Assembly: GCA_004557195.1 (NCBI GenBank)
Contig: SFER01000049.1
Span: forward strand, 1 to 11,918
Origin: Bacteroidales bacterium
GTDB lineage: Bacteria; Bacteroidota; Bacteroidia; Bacteroidales; Muribaculaceae
Reading direction: 5' to 3'
DNA length: 11,918 nucleotides
In this document: piece by piece, positions 1 to 6,208 of the stretch
How positions within the stretch are numbered: the first letter of the stretch is position 1
Layout: every line of letters begins with the position of its first letter
Notes under the pieces: generated by a model
Databases searched by the model: none
The model's input: only the letters and a program-made list of their open reading frames with translations
What the model was told of the DNA's origin: nothing
Program-made: the position numbers and the translations under genes

Positions 1-1785
1 GGCTTGACAAGCATTACCATCCCCAACTCCGTTAATTCAATTGGCAATTATGCCTTCTCCTACTGTAGCGGCTTGACAAGCGTTACCATCCCCAACTCCG
101 TTAATTCAATTGGCAATTATGCCTTCTCCGGATGTAGCGGCATGAAAAGCGTTACCATCCCCAACTCCGTTACTTCAATTGGCGATTGGGCCTTCAATAG
201 CTGTAAAGGATTGACAAGCGTTACCATCCCAAACTCCATTACTTCAATTGGCAATTATGCCTTCTCCTACTGTAGCGGCTTGAAAAGCGTTACCATCCCC
301 AACTCCGTTAATTCAATTGGCGATGAGGCCTTCCGGGGCTGTAGCGTCTTGACAAGCGTTACAATCCCCAACTCCGTTACTTCAATTGGCAATTCTGCCT
401 TCTACTACTGTAGTGGCTTGACAAGCGTTACTATCGGCAACTCCGTTACTTCCATTGGCGAGTATGCCTTCTACAACTGTAGCAGATTGACAAGCGTAAT
501 TTCAAAGGCGGTTACACCCCCGACATGCGGCAGCAATGCATTCTTAATAGAAACTTATAGCGCAACACTTATTGTACCTTCGATTGCCAAAGAAGCATAT
601 AAAGTGGCTTCGACTTGGAGCGAATTCAGCAACTATGCCGAACCCGATAACAAAATTACTGCTATCGCAATTAATAATAATGAAGCAAATCTCGTTATCG
701 GTAATACATTGCAACTCAGTGCCACGGTTTCACCCGAGAATGCAACATTTGCAGATGTTCTGCAATGGACATCAAGCAATCCCGAAGTGGCTACCGTAGA
801 TGATGAAGGCTTGGTAACAACTCTTGCTCTTGGCAAAACAGTTATCAAAGCGACATCGTGCGATGGCAGCGATATTTCTGCTACTTGCAATGTTGTTGTT
901 TGCGCGAAAGCTGATAATGTGAATGAATTGGTTGATGGTTACAATATTGTAGGATTTGCCGTGCAGGGCGTAAAGATGCACGACGGCGTGCTTTATGCCT
1001 GCACCACTGCCGAATCGGTCAACAAGAGCTACCCGACATTGCACGGCAATAACCCCGATAATATGGACACTTACGAGGACCACAACTTTGCCGACTTCAA
1101 CCAGCGCGACTGGGTGGCTATCAGAGGCTTGGTAGATGGATTTGTAGGGAAAGAATTGAGTTATCCGTTTGTAGCAACCTTTGCCGACGGCGTGCTCACC
1201 CCGAGCGGGACAATCACCACCACAGCCGCCACCACAGCCTACAAACTCAACACATTCCGTGCCGAAAATATCCTCCACGGCGGCTACAGCAACTACGCCA
1301 AGGGCGCTTACAAAGCATATTATGTGCCCGCAAGAGTGAACGAAGTAGCAAATTTCATGGGTCACATCGAGAATGTTGGCGAAGTGAAATACCTCTACTC
1401 CAACAACGCCAACGGCCGCAAAGATGGCGAGGGAATCAAGATTGAAGGCAACATCGCCAACAACTCAGAGTCATATAGCCTCATGGAAGGCATCCTCGTA
1501 GCCGACGCATTGACCAAAGCCGGTGTGAAAATCATCATGCTCAAAGACCTTGGAGCGACAACCGGAGTCGAGGGCGTTGACACTGCCGCCGCGCGCATCT
1601 ACACTGCCGACGGCAACATCATCATCGCCGCCACCGAGGATGGCGAAGCCGCCGTGTATGACTTCACCGGCCGCCTCATCAAGAGCGTGTTCGTCGCATC
1701 AGGCGACAGCACCGCAGTGCCCGTAACCCCCGGCTATTACATAGTAAAAACCGGAACAAAAACCCAATCAGTGGTAGTGAAGTAA
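1..1785 (+). CDS. BspA-type leucine-rich-repeat surface protein with Ig-like domain and T9SS-like tail (5' end missing)
   Basis: The frame is open from base 1, so the true start and any signal peptide lie outside the window; 594 residues are visible. Seven 23-residue repeats of the form LTSVTIPNSVxSIGxxAFxxC(S/K)x occupy nt 4-486 and match the LRR_5/BspA family, whose members are surface proteins that often bind host or matrix ligands. A degenerate capping repeat follows. Nt 652-903 encode a Big_2-like Ig fold (LQLSATVSPENAT, WTSSNPEVATVDDEGLVT). I do not recognise the stretch at nt 904-1560. The last 70 or so residues (VYDFTGRLIKS, then GYYIVKTGTKTQSVVVK) resemble C-terminal sorting domains of T9SS cargo, with which the downstream porW and porX homologues would agree. 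The LRR and Ig assignments are firm. Type IX export is an inference, and the ligand is unknown. Confidence 0.9.
   Translation, partial: GLTSITIPNSVNSIGNYAFSYCSGLTSVTIPNSVNSIGNYAFSGCSGMKSVTIPNSVTSIGDWAFNSCKGLTSVTIPNSITSIGNYAFSYCSGLKSVTIPNSVNSIGDEAFRGCSVLTSVTIPNSVTSIGNSAFYYCSGLTSVTIGNSVTSIGEYAFYNCSRLTSVISKAVTPPTCGSNAFLIETYSATLIVPSIAKEAYKVASTWSEFSNYAEPDNKITAIAINNNEANLVIGNTLQLSATVSPENATFADVLQWTSSNPEVATVDDEGLVTTLALGKTVIKATSCDGSDISATCNVVVCAKADNVNELVDGYNIVGFAVQGVKMHDGVLYACTTAESVNKSYPTLHGNNPDNMDTYEDHNFADFNQRDWVAIRGLVDGFVGKELSYPFVATFADGVLTPSGTITTTAATTAYKLNTFRAENILHGGYSNYAKGAYKAYYVPARVNEVANFMGHIENVGEVKYLYSNNANGRKDGEGIKIEGNIANNSESYSLMEGILVADALTKAGVKIIMLKDLGATTGVEGVDTAAARIYTADGNIIIAATEDGEAAVYDFTGRLIKSVFVASGDSTAVPVTPGYYIVKTGTKTQSVVVK
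4..486 (+). repeat. Seven tandem 69-bp repeats encoding LRR_5 units
   Basis: The repeat unit is exactly 69 bp (23 codons), with units starting at 4, 73, 142, 211, 280, 349 and 418. Units share long identical DNA stretches such as gttaccatccccaactccgt, so similarity is kept at the nucleotide as well as the protein level. Most variation falls at the residue before SIG (asparagine or threonine) and at the residues around AF (GNYAFSYC, GDWAFNSC, GDEAFRGC, GEYAFYNC). The last unit changes IPNSV to IGNSV. The array probably continues left of the window. Confidence 0.95.
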
Positions 1786-1812
1786 CCGCTTCACAGAGGA
1801 TGTATCTCGGTT

Positions 1813-1843
1813 CCCTGCCCCCTCGCGGAGCAGGGCACTTTTT
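1813..1843 (+). terminator. Rho-independent-type terminator after the LRR protein
   Basis: CCCTG at 1813-1817 pairs with CAGGG at 1831-1835. Inside, CTC (1822-1824) can stack on GAG (1828-1830) around a GCG loop, leaving a four-base bulge. A run of five T follows at 1839-1843. It lies 28 nt after the stop codon. The three-base gap between stem and T-run makes it a modest rather than ideal terminator. Confidence 0.6.
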
Positions 1844-1845
1844 GC
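1827..1845 (+). repeat. Direct repeat flanking the hairpin element, left copy
   Basis: The 19 bases GGAGCAGGGCACTTTTTGC recur at 2312-2332 with one substitution and a two-base insertion. The left copy forms the 3' half and T-run of the terminator after the LRR gene. Confidence 0.55.
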
Positions 1846-1969
1846 AATAAATCAGGTAAATACGCTGCACCGGGCTTGGGATGCCATCGCTGCTACTCCG
1901 CCTGTTGCGGAGAGAAGACCCAAGGCGAGGTAATTTCCAACCCCGGTAGGCGGTTGGCGCTGTGCGTAA

Positions 1970-2009
1970 CCCCGTATTTCGCCGACCGGGGTGTCGGCGA
2001 CATGCGGGG
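1970..2009 (+). repeat. Long hairpin III, left copy
   Basis: This 40-nt segment folds into one stem of 17 positions, with CCCCG at 1970-1974 facing CGGGG at 2005-2009. Sixteen positions pair, one as a G-U wobble, and one T/C mismatch interrupts the stem. The hexaloop at 1987-1992 is CGGGGT. The inner three pairs are GAC/GTC. Confidence 0.8.
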
Positions 2010-2170
2010 ACCACCAAACGGCGTCCCAAATATGCCACCCCGGAGGTGGTGGCAGGCCGTCATTGCACCACACAACCATGTGGTACACAAGATGATACAC
2101 ACCGCACCACGGCGGGAGCACAGCCCCGCACCACCTCCGGGGTGCGATTTGGGTCGAGCGATTTGGCACG

Positions 2171-2210
2171 CCCCGCATGTCGCCACGACCCCGCGTGGCG
2201 AAATACGGGG
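2171..2210 (-). repeat. Long hairpin III, right copy (inverted)
   Basis: Read on the - strand this is the same 40-nt hairpin with the same CGGGGT loop and the same outer 14 bases on each side. The inner three pairs are ACG/CGT instead of GAC/GTC, so all three have changed with pairing kept. The wobble pair survives only when the copy is read as - strand RNA; on + it becomes an A/C mismatch. This supports the inverted orientation. Confidence 0.8.
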
Positions 2211-2311
2211 TTATGCACAGCTGCCACCACCTCCGGGGTGGCGGAAATGCTCGCCTCCGGTCATTGTCTCCGCCGTGGCAGAGATGCGGATGCTGCGCAT
2301 GTTGGTAACGT

Positions 2312-2332
2312 GGAGCGGGGCACACTTTTTGC
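2312..2332 (+). repeat. Direct repeat flanking the hairpin element, right copy
   Basis: This matches 1827-1845 (GGAGCRGGGCAC, then TTTTTGC) with a two-base insertion before the T-run. Unlike the left copy, it has no clear upstream stem partner, so it is not obviously a working terminator. It could be a relic of a terminator duplicated or split when the element arrived. Confidence 0.5.
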
Positions 2333-2417
2333 CTTGTGGACATTCCACTTCCCCCTTTTCTTGCACAAAAATTCCACTATTTGACATTTTTTGAATCAAA
2401 ATCACAGAGATTTTCCC

Positions 2418-2425
2418 TATCTTTG
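2418..2425 (+). promoter_or_regulatory. Bacteroidota -7 box upstream of the permease operon
   Basis: TATCTTTG matches the Bacteroidota -7 consensus TAnnTTTG and lies 20 nt before the permease ATG in AT-rich DNA. No TTTG sits at the usual 19-21 bp upstream; the nearest, ending at 2393, gives a 24-bp spacer. It is therefore a partial match. It would start the permease-porW-porX transcript with a very short leader. Confidence 0.5.
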
Positions 2426-2445
2426 TGGGATTGCAATATTTTAGC

Positions 2446-3303
2446 ATGGATATTTTTGAATATACATTTTTTCAAAACGCCATTGTCGGCGTACTTCTCG
2501 TGAGCATCGCTTCGGCGATTGTGGGCACCTACATCGTGGCTCGACGAATGGTGTTTATCTCGGGGGGAATAACCCACGCCTGCTTCGGCGGGCTGGGGCT
2601 GGGATACTTTCTCGGCATGAACCCGATTGCGATGGCCGCCGTTTTTGCCGTGGCTTCGGCTCTCGGCGTGGAATTGATGTCGGCGCGCGGCAAAATCCGC
2701 GAAGACTCCGCCATCGCTGTGGTGTGGGCGCTCGGAATGGCGGTCGGAACGCTTTTCATATTCCTCTCCCCGGGATATGTGCCCGAACTCACTTCGTTCC
2801 TCTTTGGCAATATCCTCACAATCACATCTGCCGACATCACGGCATTTGCAATCTATGCGGTTGTACTCATCACCACCATGGCGCTCCTGTATCACAGAAT
2901 TATCGCCTGCGCTTTCGACAGCGACTTTATGCGCACACAGCACGCCCCGGTTACCGCAATCAACTGCCTGATGACTGTGCTGGTGGCTCTTTGCATCGTG
3001 CTCACAATCCGACTTATCGGAATTATGTTGCTCATGTCGCTTATCACTATGCCGCAGATGGTTGCCGAACTTTTCACTTCGCGCTTCAACCGCATTATGG
3101 CGGCAAGCGTTGTGGTGAGTGTATTCTGCTCGATTTGCGGGCTGTTTATTGCCTATGCGCTCAATGTGCCGGCTTCGAGCACCATCGTGATTGTGCTCAT
3201 CATGGTGTACTGCATGGCGCGGATGGCTGTCGCCGTTTGCCGGCATCTGCGCAAAACCTCGCCGGCGTGCCACAATAATAGCGGGACTGATACGTTTAAA
3301 TAA
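2446..3303 (+). CDS. ABC-3 family metal (zinc/manganese) transporter permease
   Basis: This 285-residue protein is almost entirely hydrophobic helices, as expected for the ZnuB/MntB (ABC-3) permease family of the inner membrane, which passes Zn2+ or Mn2+ delivered by a periplasmic binding protein and is powered by a cytoplasmic ATPase. Family-like signatures are ISGGITHACFGGLGLGYFLG (residues 38-57, where relatives have a SHA-PG-LG motif) and IGIMLLMSLITMPQMVAELF in the later part, near the usual site of ATPase coupling. I chose ATG 2446 because it gives a normal N-terminus just before the first helix. A GTG at 2425 is in frame but overlaps the -7 box. No ATPase or binding-protein gene is in the window, so the permease is an orphan here. 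The metal cannot be told from sequence. The next gene starts 4 nt after the stop. Confidence 0.88.
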   Translation: MDIFEYTFFQNAIVGVLLVSIASAIVGTYIVARRMVFISGGITHACFGGLGLGYFLGMNPIAMAAVFAVASALGVELMSARGKIREDSAIAVVWALGMAVGTLFIFLSPGYVPELTSFLFGNILTITSADITAFAIYAVVLITTMALLYHRIIACAFDSDFMRTQHAPVTAINCLMTVLVALCIVLTIRLIGIMLLMSLITMPQMVAELFTSRFNRIMAASVVVSVFCSICGLFIAYALNVPASSTIVIVLIMVYCMARMAVAVCRHLRKTSPACHNNSGTDTFK

Positions 3304-3307
3304 TGTT

Positions 3308-6208
3308 ATGGGCAGGTATTCGCGTCTCACATATCTTCTACTTTTATCCCTGGCGGCTTCTTTGTTGCTCGCTTCGTCGTGCAGCACCAAGAAAAACACC
3401 GCCATGTCGCGTTTCTACCAGTCGTTCACAACACGCTACAACGTGTATTTCAATGGCGACGAGCACTACAAGGAGCAGATTAAGATTCTCGAGAACGACT
3501 ATGACGATGATTTCACTTCCACTCTCTACATCCACCCTGCCGAAGCCTATGCCAACCCCAAGGCGCCGCAACCTTCGGCATCTTTCGACCGAACTATCGA
3601 GAAGATGCAGAAGGCTATCCAACTCCACTCGATTAAAAAACGCCCGAAAAAAAATGCCGGGAAGATGCGCGACCCGAAATACCGCGAATACCTCAAGCGC
3701 GACGAATACAACCCCTTCCTCCACAATGCCTGGTTCTTGATGGCAAAAGCGCAATACATGAAGGGGGATTTCCTCGGGGCAGCAGCTACTTTTCACTACA
3801 TCACACGGCATTTCACCTGGATGCCCGACCTCGTTACCTCAGCCAAACTCTGGGAAGCGCGTTGCTACTGCGCCGAGGGGTGGTATAACGAGGCTGACAA
3901 TATCATTTCCCGCATCAAGCCGGCGGAACTCACGTCGAAACGCCTCCGCGAGGAATACGACCTCGCCGCCACATCCTATTTTGTCAAGACCAAGGAGGGG
4001 GAAAAGGCTATCCCCTACCTCGAAAGCGCGGCTCGTCGCGCTAAGGGTGGACAGAAAGACCGACTTTACTTCCTTCTGGGGCAACTTTATGCCGATGCCG
4101 GGCAAAAAGACCGCGCATACCGCGCCTATGCCCATGTGAGCGGCTCGCACAACGCCAAATACCGCACTAAATTCAATGCGCGGATACGCCAAAGCGAGGT
4201 GTTTGCAGGCACCGACATCAAGTCGGAGGTAAACGCCCTCAAACGGATGACCCGATACGACCGTAACAAGGAATATCTCGACCAAATCTACTACGCAATC
4301 GGCAATCTGTATCTTTCTCGCACCGACACCGCCAACGCAATCGCCAATTACCGTCTTGGTGTGGAGAAAAGCACCCGCAACGGTATCGAAAAGGCGATTT
4401 GCCAAATCACTCTCGGCTCGCTCTATTTCGATATGCGCAACTATGCCGACGCTCAGCCGTGCTATGCCGAGGCGGTGAGTATGCTCAACGAGGAATACCC
4501 CAACTATTCCTTGCTCAAAAAACGCTCGGATGTGCTCGACGAACTTGCAGTGTATGCCCAAAATGTAACTCTCCAAGACTCGTTGCTGCGCCTCTCGATG
4601 CTGTCGCCCGAAGAGCAGAAGAAGGTGGCACAAAGACTCGTCGATGAACTCGTGGAACGAGAAAAGAAAGAGGCGGAAGAGGCGGCTCGCGAGGAATACC
4701 TTGCCGAGCAACGGGCTTCGGGAAACAATGTCGGCAACGGCGACAACGCACCCAAGGAGTTCCAAATGAACACCGACAATAGTTGGTATTTCTACAACAC
4801 CGCCACCAAAAATGCCGGTAAAACCGCTTTCGCCAAGGCGTGGGGCAATCGAAAACTCGAAGATAACTGGCGCCGACGCAACAAGGCGACTTTCGCCCTC
4901 GAGGAGGAAAACACCGACGACAGCGAAGAGGCTACCGCCGAAAACGCCGAGCCGCTTTCCGAGGAGGAGAAAAAATCTGCCGAGGAGGAGAAAAAACTCT
5001 CCGACCCGCATTTTGTCGAATACTACCTCGCTCAAATCCCCAAGACCGACGACGAGCGCTCGGTGTGCCGCGACATTATCCAGGAGGGGATTTTCAATAT
5101 GGGCGTGATTCTAAAGGACAAACTTGAGGATTTCCCTGCTGCGATTGCGCAATTCAACCGCCTCGACAGCGAATACCCCGACAACATCTACCGCCTCGAC
5201 GCCTACCACAATATGTACCTCATGTACATGCGCATGGGCAAGCCTGCCGATGCGGAGCAGTATCGACAACTCATCCTCCGCGATTTTGCCGACTCGAAAT
5301 ACGGGCTCGCTATGCAAGACCCCAACTATCTCGAGAATCTCAAGGGCATGGAGGAAAACCAGGAGAAGATGTACGAGGCTGCCTACGATGCCTACCTCAA
5401 CAACCGCAATTCCGAGGTACACGAAGCCTATGCCGAGATGATGCGTCGATACCCACTCTCCAAAATCATGCCCAAATTCATGTTTATCGACGCGCTCTCC
5501 TACGTTACAGAGAAAAACTACGACCAATTCAAAACCACTCTCAAAGAATTGCTCGAAAGATACCCCGATACCGACATCACTCCCACAGCTTCGGCTATCA
5601 TGCGACAGTTGCAACAGGGTCGCAAGCCACAGGGGGGCAGCAGCAATGTCCGAGGCATGATTTGGAGCACTCGTCTCACAAACGACACCACTCAAATGGC
5701 TCTCGACAGAGAACTCACCCCGTTTGAGGACTCCAAAGACAAGCCGCAACTCTACATCCTCATGTTCAACACCGACAGCATCTCGTCCAACCAGTTGCTG
5801 TTTGATGTGGCGAGACACAACTTCACCTCATTTGTCGTGAAGGATTTCGACCTCGAAACTATGACTTTCGGTCCTCTCGGACTGCTCATCATAAAAGGCT
5901 TTGCCAATTTCGACGAACTCAACCACTATATCAAGGTGTTTGAAGCCGACCGCGAACTCAGCATCCCCAAGAGCGTGAAGCCGGTGATGATTAGCGTGTA
6001 TAATTTCGACCTCCTTCTCAAAGAGGGACGCTCGTTTGAGGAGTATTTCAACTATCTCGACTCGCTCTCGGTTGAAAAGACCGAAGATGCTGTGCTCGAG
6101 ACCGGCGAAACAGGCGACACCCCGGCAGCCGAGGAGGAAGCACCCTCCGACACTCCCACCGATGAGCCGGAAGCAGAGGTAACCGACGAAAATACAGAAC
6201 AATTATGA
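3308..6208 (+). CDS. porW: PorW/SprE-like TPR lipoprotein of the type IX secretion system
   Basis: 966 residues from ATG 3308. The N-terminus is a lipoprotein signal: a hydrophobic core and lipobox LASSC with Cys25, so it should be lipid-anchored in the cell envelope. Tetratricopeptide repeats are visible around residues 240-290, 325-400 and 590-660. Between them lies a Lys/Glu-rich helical stretch (about 450-480) and a conserved-looking block with WYFYN at 493-497 and WGNRKLEDNW from 512, which I associate with the SprE/PorW family. A conserved C-terminal domain (about 813-915) is followed by a disordered acidic tail (922-966). PorW in Porphyromonas and SprE in Flavobacterium link T9SS ring components to the outer-membrane translocon. 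Homologues may occur in Bacteroidales without a full T9SS, so the family call is firmer than the function. An ATG at 3303 is out of frame. The gene overlaps porX by 4 nt. Confidence 0.8.
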   Translation: MGRYSRLTYLLLLSLAASLLLASSCSTKKNTAMSRFYQSFTTRYNVYFNGDEHYKEQIKILENDYDDDFTSTLYIHPAEAYANPKAPQPSASFDRTIEKMQKAIQLHSIKKRPKKNAGKMRDPKYREYLKRDEYNPFLHNAWFLMAKAQYMKGDFLGAAATFHYITRHFTWMPDLVTSAKLWEARCYCAEGWYNEADNIISRIKPAELTSKRLREEYDLAATSYFVKTKEGEKAIPYLESAARRAKGGQKDRLYFLLGQLYADAGQKDRAYRAYAHVSGSHNAKYRTKFNARIRQSEVFAGTDIKSEVNALKRMTRYDRNKEYLDQIYYAIGNLYLSRTDTANAIANYRLGVEKSTRNGIEKAICQITLGSLYFDMRNYADAQPCYAEAVSMLNEEYPNYSLLKKRSDVLDELAVYAQNVTLQDSLLRLSMLSPEEQKKVAQRLVDELVEREKKEAEEAAREEYLAEQRASGNNVGNGDNAPKEFQMNTDNSWYFYNTATKNAGKTAFAKAWGNRKLEDNWRRRNKATFALEEENTDDSEEATAENAEPLSEEEKKSAEEEKKLSDPHFVEYYLAQIPKTDDERSVCRDIIQEGIFNMGVILKDKLEDFPAAIAQFNRLDSEYPDNIYRLDAYHNMYLMYMRMGKPADAEQYRQLILRDFADSKYGLAMQDPNYLENLKGMEENQEKMYEAAYDAYLNNRNSEVHEAYAEMMRRYPLSKIMPKFMFIDALSYVTEKNYDQFKTTLKELLERYPDTDITPTASAIMRQLQQGRKPQGGSSNVRGMIWSTRLTNDTTQMALDRELTPFEDSKDKPQLYILMFNTDSISSNQLLFDVARHNFTSFVVKDFDLETMTFGPLGLLIIKGFANFDELNHYIKVFEADRELSIPKSVKPVMISVYNFDLLLKEGRSFEEYFNYLDSLSVEKTEDAVLETGETGDTPAAEEEAPSDTPTDEPEAEVTDENTEQL

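Larger units (their letters stand above)
1896..2283. repeat. Inverted pair of a four-hairpin repeat element in a gene-free stretch
   Basis: The 660 nt between the LRR gene and the permease hold no credible gene, and most of it is this structure. Two copies face each other around about 2086-2100, the left read on + and the right on -. In order from the outside each has: hairpin I (CTCCGC/GCGGAG at 1896-1912; 2268-2283), hairpin II (CCAACC/GGTTGG at 1937-1957; GCCACC/GGTGGC at 2223-2242), the long hairpin III (1970-2009; 2171-2210) and hairpin IV (TGCCACC/GGTGGCA at 2033-2054; CGCACC/GGTGCG at 2127-2146). The copies align over nearly their whole length, with substitutions and small indels. The central segment 2055-2126 matches poorly and contains a small hairpin, ACCACA/TGTGGT at 2067-2084. 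I do not recognise a named repeat family. Confidence 0.8.

Noticed and set aside
2067..2084. tRNA or other known structured RNA near the centre of the hairpin pair
   Set aside because: Only a 6-bp hairpin with a six-base loop is visible, with no T-loop or anticodon pattern.
1865..2345. CRISPR array or integron attC site as an explanation of the repeats
   Set aside because: The repeats are inverted, not evenly spaced direct repeats with unique spacers, and no cas or integrase gene is present.
1852..2394. Several long open frames on both strands in the GC-rich intergenic region
   Set aside because: They cover an inverted repeat, the two strands give similar peptides rich in Pro, Arg, Cys and Trp, they have no credible starts, and the DNA varies by stem-preserving changes rather than by codon.
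3191..3307. N-terminal extension of the PorW-like protein overlapping the permease
   Set aside because: Starting at ATG 3308 gives a proper lipoprotein signal peptide; the extension would place 39 Arg- and Trp-rich residues before it.
2377..3405. 342-codon open frame on the - strand over the permease gene
   Set aside because: Its composition (very rich in His, Arg, Asp and Ser) is that of an antisense shadow, while the + strand has a clear ABC-3 permease with membrane helices.
3839..5035. 398-codon - strand frame over the PorW-like gene, and similar - strand frames over porX and tsaE/birA
   Set aside because: These are antisense shadows created by codon bias opposite well-supported genes.
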